NCBI GenBank assembly: GCA_039704465.1
Contig: JASFAU010000008.1
Span: 248,001 to 312,000, forward strand
Direction: 5' to 3'
Origin: Plasmodiophora brassicae
Taxonomy: Eukaryota; Endomyxa; Phytomyxea; Plasmodiophorida; Plasmodiophoridae
Length of the DNA: 64,000 nucleotides
Positions 33,862 through 45,742 of this stretch are shown one piece after another (within the stretch, counting starts at the first letter, position 1; every line of letters starts with the position of its first letter). The position numbers and the translations under genes were made by a program. The notes under the pieces are model-generated. The model made no database searches, was not told the DNA's origin, and was given only the letters and a program-made list of their open reading frames with translations.

Positions 33862-36800
33862 TTACGGCGGGGGCGGGCGTCCCTCCTCGAGGAGCAGGTC
33901 GTACTCGGCGTCGATCCAGTCCTGCATGGACAGACGGCAATCGTCGTCCCGTCTGTCCAGCGCCGTTGCGCTCGCGTTCCCCGACCGGGTTAACAGATCC
34001 CGACAGTGGCCCACGCTCGTCATGGCGTCGACAGGCTCAGCGTGCGGTGGGCCCACGAGGAACCCGCTTTTCCTCGTCGACATGGACAGCAGACCGGTGC
34101 GGGCGTACCAGGCCCTGGTCGCCACCTGATCAGTGGCGTGGGCGAGCTCGCCTTGCACGGGATTCAGCACCCGCATCAGGTCACTGATGGCGCGGTGGTG
34201 GGCCGGACGACGAGCGTCACCCTCCCGTTGCTGCGGGTTCAGCAGCCGAATCAACACGGGCACCGTCCGTGTTCGTATCATGGCCATTCTCGTTGCGCTC
34301 GACACCGCCATGCGCCCAAGGCCGATGCAGAGCAGGACGAGGGAGTCGTCGTCGGCCACCGAGGCGTCCGGCAGGACCTGCGTGATCGTGGCCAGCAGAT
34401 CCCGGCTGTCGGCGATCAGGCCGCCGTCCTTGATGTCAGCGATGAGCGCGCTGGCGATCGCGGGCAGGTCAGTGCGGCCACCGCCCGATAGACTCAGCGC
34501 GACACGAATCATGCCAGCGATGTCAGCGTCGGGTCGCACCGTCGTGGCTTTCGAGAGCACCCAGAGGGCGGCGGTTTGCGATATTACGGTCGCCCAGTGT
34601 GTCGCGTCGACAGGCGCTAACGCCGCCTTCCTCGCCAAACGTGTCACGTTCTCGATCAGGGCGCCGTAGAACGCCGTCATCATGACGTTGTCGTCGCCGT
34701 CCACCACGTCTTGAACCTTCCCTACGCGATCGGCAAAGACCAGCGCGCGATGCACCAGGGCGCTCATCGTCAACGATGACGCCGCTGGACGTGCTATCCG
34801 ATCGCCAACAGCAACCTTACTGCAGATTCGGCAGATCTCGGCAATGACCCGGACGCCATTGGGTCCAGCTATCAGATCCTCCAACGTCACGTCGTCCCCG
34901 ATCAAACGATCGGCAATGGCGACGCCAAGGCTGATACCATCGTCGTCCGTACGCTTGCCGATCTGAACCAGAACGCCCAGCACCGCCTGCTGCGAATAGA
35001 ACGGGCCTGTCGGCGACGACACGGCGGCCAGGTACACCGAGCTGTCCAGCAGTGCATCTACGACACGCATGACGGCAACGTTGGCGGCTTTGGCCAACGA
35101 TGACAGCAGGACGGCGGTTAGTCTTGGACCGTTGGGAAGGTTCGCCTCGGGACCTGTCAACCTCCGTCATTCTCCGTTCTGCCGCCAGCCGTCGCGTCGT
35201 ACCGTACCCGCCGCGCGGACGACGCTGCCGGCGACACCCAACGTGACGGATCGCCACTCCGGGTCGTGTCGATTGTCGAACGGCGCCCAGTCGGTGTCCA
35301 TGACGGCGTCCAGGAACGCGCTGTCGATGAGGACGTTCGGGGACGCGCCCGCGACGCCCTGTAGGACGCGAGCGGCGACGAGTCGAACATCCCGGCTGCG
35401 TTCTTCGTCGAACGCCACGCTGACAAGGGCCTTGACGTGCTGGGCAGCCGCCAGTGCAGCCCCGAGCCGACCCGCGACGCGCGCGACGGCGTCGACGTAC
35501 CCGGGCGACGTCGCCCCGTCACGCAGCTCTTCGACGACGAAGTCCGCGCCCGTCGCCAGGGCCGCCGTCGACGGCAGCGGCGTCAGCGTCCAGATGTGCA
35601 GCAGGGCCACCTTGCCCGGGATCGATGTCGACGATGATGATGACGATGACCGCGCCAGGGACAGCAACGCGTTCTGGAACGCGTGCGACGACGGGTCCGC
35701 ATTGCGGGCGTCGACCAGCTCGATGAATCGCTGCAGGACGCGGTAGACGGTGACGGTTGCCGACGCGGGTACGTCGGCGTAGTGAAAGAGGGCGGTTAGC
35801 CGCCAGAGCTCGCTGATGGAGATCTGTCCAGGTCGTGCGAACGACGAGATGCGGTCCAGCGTAGCGACCGCTAAGGCGGCCTCGGTCGTATGCAGCGTCG
35901 TTGCGCGCGGGATGGCAACGTTCGGTGCGAAGAACGACAACTGGGCGACAATGCCGATATAGTCGACGGAAGAGGACAGCAGGGCGAAGTGATGCAATGA
36001 TGCTAGCGAGTGAAGCACAGCGCGGATGCAGGGGCTGGCGTCGTCGTGGAGGATCTGTTCGATGCTATCCCCGAGGCGATTGAGGATGGTGATGACGGGA
36101 ACGGCCATGGATGGGTGCTTGTCGGCGATTATCGCCAGTGCCGATGTGGAGCGCGACGAAACGATCAGCGGGGCCTTCGGGGACGGCTCGCTGCTGATGA
36201 ACAGCATTGCCAGCTCCATGGCCGCTGTGGACAGATCGGCGCCGGTGGTGGCGACCACTTCAAATAACGCGTCGAAACAGGCCGGCTGGGTCTCCATACG
36301 GATCGAGAACGCGATGCCCTGTGACACCGATCGCGACAAGCACTGAACGAGCTGGACGATCAGCTCGTTTCGACACGGCTGAACATCGCCGGTCGATATC
36401 TGGTCCCGGTTACTTCGCAGTTGCCGCTCCGCTCTGTCCTCTGGGTCTGCTATGCTCGGTGCGAGTTCTGTTCGTTGCATGGCCCACATGACAGTATCGA
36501 GCAGGTGCACGACGCGGACGCAGTGGTCGGCGGCGATCTAGACCATCAGCTGGCGGTCAGGTGCGACCAAGAAATTGCATGGAACGCACGGCACTTGCCT
36601 GGGTGGCAGACATCGTCGCGATTCGGTTCAGCAGCGTCGCGGCGTTGATTTTGGTCGGTAGGTCGACGACATTGTCATCGGCGGATAGCCAATCGATGAG
36701 GCGAGGGATGACATCGTTCCGGATGGCGATGGTCACCGGGCCATCAGGAGCCGCCAGCTCGATAGGGTTCGCCCCATCGACGAGCTTGGACGCGATGTCC

Positions 36801-36868
36801 AATGCGGGAGCCACGTCTGGGGTCGTTCGAAGGTCGGCCACTAGAAGAAGGATGTCGAATGTGGACAT
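33862..36868 (-). CDS. Helical-repeat (armadillo/HEAT-like) protein, function unknown
   Basis: Exons complement(36590..36868, 35208..36537, 33862..35153), introns of 52 and 54 nt, 966 aa. Almost entirely alpha-helical by composition, with repeated Leu/Ala helix pairs (for example IRNDVIPRLIDWL and DLPTKINAATLLNRIA near the N-terminus). No signal peptide or membrane segment. It may be an adaptor or scaffold, but I recognise no specific family. The frame is open upstream of the chosen ATG and a further 5' exon is possible, because possible splice signals lie at about 36875-36920. Confidence 0.75.
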
Positions 36869-37099
36869 GGGACCGGGCCCTGCAGGTGCTTCGACAGGCC
36901 TGCGACCCGACGCCGTCGCCATACGTACCCTGTACTGGAACTCGATCCAAGAATCGAGCGACACTTCCTCACGTTGCCAGTTGCGCTTCTACGTGGGACG
37001 CGGGCCATCGACGCAACCATCATCTGGTCGGCCAACGTCGTTAACAGGGTCGCCTACTGGCAACGGGTACCGTCGACTGAACCGCTATTAATCGACGAC

Positions 37100-38459
37100 A
37101 TGTTGGATCGTCAGGCAACGACGCCAACGTCAAGCAGCGCGGCAGTGATGTTGCTGAAGCAGAAGTACGGCAGTGGGTTGTGTAGGTTCGAGCGCGAGAA
37201 CGCGGAGGCAATGGAAGCAGGACAGCGGTGGATCGCTTCGCAGCGCCAGCAGATTGGATTGCTGAGAACCCTGAAACACGACGACCATGTCGGGCGACGG
37301 ATCCGCCTGGCCGAAAACCGTCTTGACAAGGTAGTGAGACGCGCCCATTGTCTTTCAGCAGCGTCCCTGATGGCAACTCAGGAAGCGGTCAAACTGCACG
37401 AGGCCGTATGGGCGAACCGAGACTTGCGAAGGCGTATCGATGCCCTGTTCGATGAGTGGCAGTCGCTTAACGGGACGGCCGTTAGCCTGTCCAGCGATAT
37501 CGAGACGAAGCGCAAGGAGCACGCCGATGGCAGTGCGTTCATTGCCAACGCGAAACGGTACGCGTCCCCCAAGGCCAATACGCACCGCGTTCCCTGACCG
37601 TCGTTCCCCAGAACGCTGGAAACCGCACAGAGGAAGATGGTCGAAATCGAGCAGGCAGCGGACCGTCAAACGGTGCGCTTCCGTGCTGGCCTCGAACGCC
37701 TCGCCGAACGCCTTCAGACGTACCGGCAGCGGGTCATGGCTAGTACGGAGATCGGCGATGACACGAAATGCAATGTACGCTCATGGCTGCCGGTGGTAGA
37801 CAGTGTCGTGACTGTTTGCCCTCAGCTGCTGTCCAGAGCGGACCAGATCGGGACGCGCCTGAAGTCGTGTTCCGCTGGCACCCGCAGGAACAGTACCGAG
37901 GTCGGAGGTCTAACTGCCTTGTAACAACGTTGCTCTTACATGGCTGCGTATAGTCAGCAGAGGCGGGAGAAATGTCAGCAACCTCGTCGAGCAGACGATC
38001 CAGTCTCAGGTCGGCTTTCCATTTCCGGATACTGTTCGAACCGCTGAGAAGTGTGTCAGCCTTCTAGACATGGCGTCATTTGCGCCGTCTCCATACGCAG
38101 ATGATTCGTCGTCGGTGGCAACAACAGAGACCGCCCGATTGGACATGGGCGGCCCGATCGATATGAACGCCCTGCTTGGGCTTGACCAAGGCGTTCCGGA
38201 ATGCAAGGACCAGGAGGAGGTGACGGTGTCCAGTCTACCGACAATGCTTGATGGAGATAGCGCCTCAGACGACAGCGATGGCGTGGACGACGAGGTCTGT
38301 ACGCCAGTGTCGATAAGCGATCTGAGAAATCCCCAGCGGAGAGTGCCGGTCGCCCAGTCGCCCAAGGTCAACTATAGTCCAAGGCCTCCGGCGACAGATC
38401 TGCCTTCCGCACCCAGCGGACGTCGTTATTCCCGATGTCATACAGCACGACCCGCATAG
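37100..38459 (+). CDS. Coiled-coil protein, function unknown
   Basis: Exons 37100..37557, 37612..37774, 37837..37900 and 37954..38459, introns of 54, 62 and 53 nt, 396 aa. Residues ~15-215 are charged, heptad-like helix (for example RRRIDALFDEWQSLNG and TLETAQRKMVEIEQAADRQ). The C-terminal third is Ser/Asp/Pro-rich and probably disordered. It shares a short divergent region with the helical-repeat gene. A cytoskeletal or flagellar role would fit the coiled coil, but nothing proves it. Confidence 0.7.
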
Positions 38460-38460
38460 T

Positions 38461-39676
38461 TTATTCGTTCACATCCGGCGTGAAATCGTACTCGATCGTC
38501 GGGATGACGCCCTGAATGAATTTCAGGAACAGGAACATGTACGACGACACGGTGACTTCGACTGGCGACGACCGCATCATGGTTTTCACGACAGATGCGT
38601 GCTTGCACGGGTGGATCGAGGCGCACGATATCCCGGTGATGTGGGGATGCGACTCGACCGTCACCGTCTTATGAGCGTGATCGCTGCTAATGTCCTCCAT
38701 AACCTGCTCTGGCGACAAGGGATTCCGATTCTATCCATCGCGCATTGGAAAACTAGGCCATGGAACCGCAGTGGACGTCCTGGTTGGCACGTACCTCATC
38801 GTACCCAAACAGCCACATTCTGGGCGTCTGGTAATACTTGTCGTAGCTGATCGTCAGGTCATACGTTCGCGTTCGTATCACGTTTGCGTTGGTAGCGTCC
38901 ACAATTTCGCAGGCGTCCAGCGCGTACGGGTCATCTTCCTGCACCCGTGAGCTCAGCGATGACCCCCAGACGGTGGCACCAGCCATACTGACTTCGTATA
39001 CTTGGATATCGGGTTCGGGAGCGTTCAAGTCAAGCGCGGCAATATCCGGAATGTCCTGCTCAACACGGTCTGTATGCGTCGCGACCCAGCCATCAGCATC
39101 CGCATCCGTTTGCTCCCTGGCGCACAGATCATGAGAACAGCGACGTCGGCGGTGCATAAATGCAAACGTGGGGTCATACAGGACTTCTTCGGCTGCCGAT
39201 TCCATGGCGTACGCATCAGCGCGTCGCATTGAAGGAACTTGAGCGCACGTCAGTGATTATACCTCTTACAATGTCAACATAGATACCATTGCGAGTGATC
39301 AAGTACTGCTTGTCCGTTGGAAGGAATGGTCGTGCGTTCCTAGACGTATCGGTGCCCCTGTATACACTGGTCAAGCAACCGACGAACGCCAGGCATATGC
39401 TCACCTACCATGCCCACGACGGGCACCGTCGAACGAGCTCGTCACCAGCAATAACGAATTCTTCAGGCGTAAGTACACCTTTCTGAAGAGATTATGCCGT
39501 TAAACGATACACGATGACCGGCGATATAACGATGGGTACCTCCAGAAACTGCGACGTCGACAGCACCGGCGTCCAATACTCAGCGACGCCTGCCGTCGCA
39601 ACCGCGTCACAGCGTCAGCGACGGCGACGAACGACCCCAGGCGTCCCTCCAGACCTTTGATGAAGTTCATGGCCAT
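38461..39676 (-). CDS. ATG3: Autophagy E2-like enzyme ATG3
   Basis: Exons complement(39655..39676, 39540..39589, 39409..39482, 39287..39357, 38795..39237, 38461..38730), introns of 65, 57, 51, 49 and 64 nt, 309 aa. ATG3 transfers ATG8 to phosphatidylethanolamine. The joined N-terminus [18 protein letters not shown] and [16 protein letters not shown] are family hallmarks, as are [15 protein letters not shown] and [20 protein letters not shown]. The active Cys is residue ~262 in [10 protein letters not shown], followed by [17 protein letters not shown]. The first exon encodes only seven residues, and its splice makes the conserved membrane-sensing helix. Stops of this gene and of the coiled-coil gene are two bases apart. 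Confidence 0.96.
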
Positions 39677-39838
39677 GGCTGCCACCCGCTACGCTGCCCA
39701 CCAGTCGGAGCTTCGCAGCTGCGCACTGAACCGTGACGGTGATTCGCGACTCGGCGTAACGCGGGACCTGTAACGTCAACTGTGTTGTAGACGCGGCGGC
39801 GTGCAGTCGCAGGAGTGGGCCGAGTGATTTAGCTTTAT

Positions 39839-40495
39839 TTATGTCGATTTCTTGGTCGACGCTGCGGACGCGAAGGCACGGGACAGTTGCAGGCAGACGA
39901 AAGCGACGACGACATGGACGATGCCGGTGCCGATGGACACGCCCTTGTCGAGGACCTGGAACGGTGCGAGTTAGCATGTTCGCAAGAGGTTCTGTGTGAC
40001 GAAACGCCGACCGAAAGCGCTTGCGGACGTAGGGTGGCATCCGCAATGATTGCGGCACCGGATAGTAGAGACCCGATTGCAGAGGCGCCGACGGCCGCAG
40101 CCGATCGCGTTTTGAACGATGCCCCAAACGCCATGCCTGCGTCGATCAGCAGTCAGGACGCGCGGTAATGAAACCATGCGACGGCACGAACACTGAACGG
40201 CAACGATTACAGCGAAAGCGGTCATGAGAATGTAATCAGGATCCGGGGCAAGGACGACTGTGTTGGTGCAATACAATTATCTGCACAGTGAAGCGACCGG
40301 GATGGTCGATTTCGAACCTGGCCGGGCACGCAGCGCTGCGAGGGCGACGCCTAGGACGACATCGGCAGGAAGCAGGAGGCGCAGCGTCTTCCGCGCCGAT
40401 GCCGACTGTTTATAGTGACCAGCGACCTTCTGCCTGTACTCGGCATCGGTGCCGTCGGACGTGATCCCAACGGAGTGCCTCCCACGGGTCGCCAT
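39839..40495 (-). CDS. JAGN1: Jagunal homologue (ER membrane protein)
   Basis: Exons complement(40318..40495, 40192..40257, 40012..40136, 39839..39955), introns of 60, 55 and 56 nt, 161 aa. The first exon reads GTDAEYRQKVAGHYKQSA, matching the Jagunal N-terminal signature, followed by the first of four predicted membrane helices. The fourth helix is GIVHVVVAFVCLQLSRAFA and the end is a basic TKKST. Jagunal acts in ER organisation and the early secretory pathway. The donor of intron 1 is ambiguous. An alternative at 40330 would give 157 aa. Confidence 0.8.
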
Positions 40496-41283
40496 CTCGA
40501 TCAGCAACGCCGCAGTCCGAAGTCGAACTGACGCGGACGACTTTGCATGGCACGCTCACGCTGGGCCGTCTGCCGGTTTCGCCTGCCGCCGCTCGCTAAC
40601 GCGTGTAGCTGCGAGAGACGATAATGATAACAGCAGATACACGCTTGCGTGCCGCTAACGCAGGGTTCGCCTTCAGATGTGCACATCCAGCGTCGTCGTG
40701 GTTATCGGTGTATCGCAAAGGCGTACGAGCAAGTGTCAGACTTTTGTCTAGCAGCTCCAGTATCGATCAAGATGTTCCGAGAAGGCGCAGACTCATTGGA
40801 TGATTCTCACGCAGGCACTTGTCCTATGTCAACCAGCAGCCTATATGGACAATCGGCAGGAACTCACGCTCTCTGACTGTTTACGAGATGGTCGAATCTG
40901 TAGCAGACGCCACACTATGTTATGACGTTTATGAACAGCGCCTCACAATTTGCCTCGGCAATTTGGACGATGTACCTTGAATTTTGTAACTTGGCTCCCA
41001 GCCACATGGCGAGCTGTGGCCGACATGAGTGTCGTGTGCAGGCAGGTCGTCGGCTACCACATGCCCAACTTAATTAGCAGATGCTCTATGTCAATAACAG
41101 GACGTTGCTGGCGTTGTAACGATGATAGCGACCGTTTTATATGTGTTCTAAGTGGCTATGAATGCTTGAGGATCGGGTAACGGCCGTAAACAGTCCACCT
41201 TCCGACGATCGGCAGTCGAATGTGCACACGTCAAGGAGTCGAGCAGATCCTATGCGAATTATAACCCGGGACGTTGTGCGTGT
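40496..41283. other. Intergenic region, no gene seen
   Basis: 788 bp, more AT-rich than its neighbours. Only short open frames without motifs. It contains the upstream region of the Jagunal gene and the 3' flank of the aminotransferase. Confidence 0.5.
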
Positions 41284-42386
41284 TTATGACGATGATTTCG
41301 TCGGTTGTGTGAGACAGTTGCCGTTGTTGAAGATTTGTCGGCTGAACTCGTCGCTGTGCGCGGCATCGGAGACAAGACGCGAGATTTCGTCAATGATCCG
41401 ATGCACGGCCGGGAATGCAAGCGGCGGCAGCCCATGCGAATCCTTCGACACTGAATCGATGACTTGGTGGATGGGCAGAACAAGCCGCGAGGTCGACGTC
41501 AAGAACGCACCGAACCTACGTAAATCCAGTGTGTGAGATCGTTGCAGAGGTAGGAGGAGTCGCGATACCAACCAACTGGAACGACTCGACCACGATGGCG
41601 CCCGCTCCACAATGCCAATATCATGCTGACGGCAGACGTGCATGACGATTTCCCTGATGGAACCCGCCAGGACGCCATCCCGAACTGGAGCCTGCCGCGC
41701 CCCTTGAACCGTTTGACCCATCGATAACACGCGAAATGCCTACCGTCTGGACAACCTGATCAGCGTCGATGACGAAGAAATTGCTGGACAGGCCTTCGAG
41801 AACGGCGCCCTCGTCGTTCACAAGAACTACGTCGTCCGCCTCAGGCGCCGTCCGCCTGTCGAGCAGCCCCTGGCGTTCGACGACCCATTTGGAGTCCTTC
41901 GTGCTGCCGTACTTTGCTCTGGATCCCCTCATCGCCTCCACGACAACACACGCTCCCGTCTCGCGCTCCTTCAGGATCGACAGATGCACGGCCACCTCTC
42001 CAGACATGTCGACGACCACCGCAACGTTCAACTCGTCATCCCCGTGCCCACCCGCCGACATCGCCGACCGGATCGCGTGCAACACATCGCGTTCCAGCCG
42101 CCCCGGCTCCACCCGCGTCCGATCCGCACCGATCGCCATGGCCGACGTCGACAGCCGCTGCAGGTGATGCTCGAAACACAGCAGGCGCCGCCGGTTCTGC
42201 GTCGTCCTCATGACCGTGTACGCCCCTGCGTTGCACCGCACGACGTTACTCCTCGCCATGTGGCACTGGCAGACGTAGAATACCACGGGGCGCCGCCAGC
42301 AGGAACGCATGACGCGACTCGGCGACGGCGGACACGACGCCGCCCCGATAAACAACGAACATGCCGTCGCCGCCGTCGTCGCCCAT
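41284..42386 (-). CDS. Fold-type IV (branched-chain/aminodeoxychorismate lyase-like) PLP aminotransferase
   Basis: Exons complement(42284..42386, 41744..42225, 41573..41691, 41284..41515), introns of 58, 52 and 57 nt, 311 aa. Signatures: FLLAAPRGAYTVMRT near the start, KDSKWVVERQGLLD with the likely PLP lysine, and LVNDEGAVLEGLSSNFFVI. Then come TAPVRDGVLAGSIREIV and AFLTSTSRLVLPI, the phosphate-binding region. This architecture matches the class IV aminotransferase-like proteins of plants and algae. The substrate (branched-chain, D-amino acid or aminodeoxychorismate) cannot be assigned. The third intron has two possible donors. I chose the one that keeps family spacing. Confidence 0.88.
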
Positions 42387-42911
42387 CAGACGACGGGCGC
42401 AGTTGTTTCGGCGGGCGCGTCACGACTGACGCCCTCCCGCGTTTGATCGCGAAAGGGTACCCACCGTGTCGTGCGGTCGGGCCTGGTTGCAAATGTCGCT
42501 GGCCGGGTGCACGGCCGGGTGTGTACGCGTACCTCGTCGAGCGTCGCCTGACGGACTGCCGGGCGACGTCCGGGTTCCTGACGTCGACAACTGAGACGGC
42601 GTTCCTGGCGTTGCAAACGCCGTTCTGTTCCTGCGGGGCAGCGGTCGTTGCTGCGCGTCCAGGTGCGCCTGTCCGTCACGATCCTGGCGCTGCTGGAGGC
42701 CTGCGTGATTCCGGCACCCGCTCCAGGTCCCCAGCGCGGCACGAGCATTTCCCGATAAATCACCACCTTATGACGCTGCTGAGCCTGATCGGGCATGGCT
42801 GAATCACATCCGGACCGGTTAGGGATGCACCGCCCGGCAACGTGCTCGCTGGTACCTTTTGCTAAATTTAAACATTAGCGGATCACATGGTGTACACGAC
42901 TGCGCTTCAAC
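42387..42911. other. Divergent intergenic region
   Basis: 525 bp between the aminotransferase start and the 7TM-RGS start. Open frames here are shadows or have no motif. It probably holds both promoters. Confidence 0.5.
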
Positions 42912-44322
42912 ATGCCCGCTAGCTCGATTACTGCCCGGCAAGCATGGGGGGCGGTTGCCATCGTGCAATTCCTGTACCAGGCTGCGACCATCGGTGCGCT
43001 CTACCGGTGCAGGGATCGCGACCCCATTCGGCATCGGCGACCGCTGTTCCTGATGATATTCGCCGTGTCCAACATGGCGCTGGCGACGGTGGTCCCCTTC
43101 CAGGTCATCCTCGGTAATCGGCTGACGATTGCGGCCAGCTCGATTATTGTCACGCTTCTGGTCAGCGCCATTGTCGACTCCCTGCTCGTCGTTATCGCCT
43201 CGATATACCTGGCGTTTCAGTGCACCCAGGTGCAGGCTCTCCATGGACCGTACCCGACCGGTATGGCATGTCCCGACTACAAGCACCTGCTGCTGTGGAG
43301 GAAGCTCAGCAACAATGCATTCGGGATAGCCTTTGTGGTAGCGAACCAGACGATCGCGTTAGCTGCCGTCCTGGTGTTCCTGTCGTTGCACCCCCAGCTC
43401 TGGACGATGGTGTTCGACGACGCAGACTTCTCGACGTTCTCCAGCCCGGAATATGTTGTCATGTCGATCGGGAACTTGATCGGACTGAAAGGCGTCGCGA
43501 TTGGGCTTACCATCGGGTACAAGATCCGAATGGTCAGCGACGTCCATGGCCTGAAACGGACCGTGCGCATATCGTCCTACATCATCCTGCTGTGTCTGGT
43601 CGCGTTCGTTGCACTGGGTCAGCGCCTGCGACAACAGTACGGCAGCATGTTTGACCCATCGTACGTGTTCCTGGCGCTCCTAACGAACGGCACGTTCATC
43701 TCGTAGGGATACCTGCGTCACACGCCCTTACTCATCTGTATTGACTGGTGCCGTCTCCGATAGGATTATACTGCATCCAGTCCTTATCGCTTACCCGAAT
43801 GCATCACCTGTGAACGACGTGCAAGAGTCGGACTTCGAGACCTTCCTGAGCACGACGGAAGGGTACGAAGCCTTCCGACGGCACCTCATCGAGGAGTGCT
43901 CCATGGAGCATCTCCAGTTCTGGCACGCAGCGCGACAGTTCCGAATCGATTACGACTCGATGGGACATGCGGAACGCTGGAACAACGCTACGATCATCTA
44001 CGAAACGTACTTGTCGTCGTCGGCGCCTCTGCAGGTCAACCTGTCCAGTGACATTTCCGATCATTATGCACGACTGTTTGCCAGGAGCTCCCGTGGCAAC
44101 CAGGTGTCTCCCGAAACGCTTATTGGTCGCGATGTGTTCAGTCGGGCGTCAACTGCCGTTGTCCAGCTGATGGTCTTGGACTCGTTCGCCCGCTTCAAAT
44201 CCAAGCATAGAGATCTGTGGGAGGCGTTCCTCGCCCGACGCCGCGAGCAGCTCATCCTGGATGGGATCTCGGCGCCCATGAAGCCGACCAGCACAAGCCT
44301 CGATTTCGCTATTCACGGCTAG
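42912..44322 (+). CDS. Seven-transmembrane protein with C-terminal RGS domain
   Basis: Exons 42912..43702 and 43764..44322, one 61-nt intron, 449 aa. Seven hydrophobic helices occupy about residues 8-285. An RGS domain follows: DFETFLSTTEGYEAFRRHL, then CSMEHLQFWHAARQFR, IYETYLSSSAP and STAVVQLMVLDSFARFK. The layout is that of receptor-like RGS proteins such as plant RGS1. RGS domains speed up GTP hydrolysis by G-alpha subunits, so this could be a ligand-controlled brake on G-protein signalling. The intron lies near the last helix. Confidence 0.9.
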
Positions 44323-44385
44323 ATTGTAACCCATGTCCAGCTGTTGATATAATATAGGAGTAATACATTATACCTAGCAAGAGCG

Positions 44386-45360
44386 TTACGCTTTGGCAAC
44401 CCAGGGATGTGATCGAACGTCCTTAAGGGATAATCGCTGAGCGGGATCGACTACAAGCATCTTGTGGAGGAGGGCCTTCGCCTGAGCTGTCAGTTTGCAG
44501 TTCATATTGGGGACCGGGCCCTTGTTCTTCGTCAAATCCAACGAGTCGGGGAACTTCAGCATCCAGCCGTTCTTCCTGAATTGCTTCTCGTCCGCTTCGG
44601 GCATCTGGCCAGCTAACATTTGATACAGGATAGTGCCCAGCGACCAGACATCGAACTTCTCGCCGGATGTCAGCACCTTCTTCTTTGACAGTGCCTCTGG
44701 TGGTCGGTAATCGGCAGTGCCCTTGATGGTCGGATCAATGAGGTTGCCGTCGTGCTTGACCGCCAACCCAAAGTCAATAATTTTCACTCTCCCATCGCGT
44801 CCGAGCATGATGTTGTCCGGTTTCAAGTCCAAATGAGCCACGCCGTTCTTGTGAAGGAATTCCACGCCAGTCAGGATCTGCACGAAGTACTCACGAGCTT
44901 GTTTGTCACTCCACCCGCAGATGTTCTTGCGACCTCGAGGCAGCTTGTCATCCAGGGCACCGTTCGGGGCGTACTCCATCGCAATTAGCATCCCGAACTT
45001 CTCGTCCACGTCAATCACGCTGTCCAGGAACCCGATAATGTTCTGGTGGTCGGGCAAATGTTTCATGATGACGACCTCGTTCGCCGCGTCGTTGGTGATC
45101 TCCGTCACCTTGACGATGGCAGGCTTGCCTGTCACCATGTCGATCGTCTTGAAGACTTTCCCGAACGCCCCGTTCCCGATCTCTTTCAGCCCCTCCGACA
45201 TGAAACGTTGCCTGAACGCGTCAACCTGGGCGATGCTGGTGCTGTCTGCGTATCCAGAGTCACGCCGCTCCATATTCCCTACTTGCCCGTTCTTGACCGC
45301 GACCACGTTACCGACAACAGCCACAGCAACAGCCACGGCCATGCACATTGTCGCATTCAT
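44386..45360 (-). CDS. Secreted protein kinase, copy 1
   Basis: Single exon, 324 aa. A signal peptide (MNATMCMAVAVAVAVVGNVVA) precedes a complete kinase domain. Motifs: glycine loop GNGAFGKVF, ATP-anchoring Lys in PAIVKVTE, catalytic loop HLDLKPDN, DFG in IIDFGLA, then RPPEAL, KFDVWSLGTILYQML and a C-terminal HPWV. The Arg of the usual HRD is Leu, as in some CAMK-like and non-RD kinases. All residues needed for catalysis are otherwise present. The frame is open upstream, but the Met chosen is the one that starts the signal peptide, as in copy 2. Confidence 0.93.
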   Translation of the reverse strand: MNATMCMAVAVAVAVVGNVVAVKNGQVGNMERRDSGYADSTSIAQVDAFRQRFMSEGLKEIGNGAFGKVFKTIDMVTGKPAIVKVTEITNDAANEVVIMKHLPDHQNIIGFLDSVIDVDEKFGMLIAMEYAPNGALDDKLPRGRKNICGWSDKQAREYFVQILTGVEFLHKNGVAHLDLKPDNIMLGRDGRVKIIDFGLAVKHDGNLIDPTIKGTADYRPPEALSKKKVLTSGEKFDVWSLGTILYQMLAGQMPEADEKQFRKNGWMLKFPDSLDLTKNKGPVPNMNCKLTAQAKALLHKMLVVDPAQRLSLKDVRSHPWVAKA

Positions 45361-45742
45361 AATTGTTTGCGACCCGTCTTCCTCCAACGGTAACAATTTG
45401 CTTTGTGAGACGGTCCGCTGGTCAGCCGGCCCGAACAATCGTCAGCAGGATTGTGGTTTTGCAGGTCACAGCCGCGTAGCTTGCTATTTTTGGCGTCATC
45501 GCCCATCGCCCATCGGGGACACTGGCCGGGTTGCGCCAAAGCCAATGCCGATGCAACGTCACTGGCGACGACCGCGAAGAGTCGCAGGAAGTGACTTTGT
45601 CGTTATTTCCTGGGATTTTGTCTCTAGGCCCGGATTGCGGGATTCGGGATAGGAATTACAGTTGCGCTTCCGAGCCTGGACCACCGAAATGAACCCGCGT
45701 CCGATGGGAGTTAAAATAATTTCTACTGCACTGTATATAATA
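45361..45742. other. Spacer between tandem kinase genes
   Basis: 382 bp holding the 3' flank of copy 2 and the promoter of copy 1. No gene seen. Confidence 0.5.

Noticed and set aside
35454..35746. Plus-strand frames in the 34-36 kb region
   Set aside because: Antisense shadows of the helical-repeat gene, which splices in frame over 966 aa.
41984..42802. Plus-strand 272-codon frame
   Set aside because: It is antisense to the well-supported aminotransferase exons and has His/Arg/Pro-rich shadow composition.
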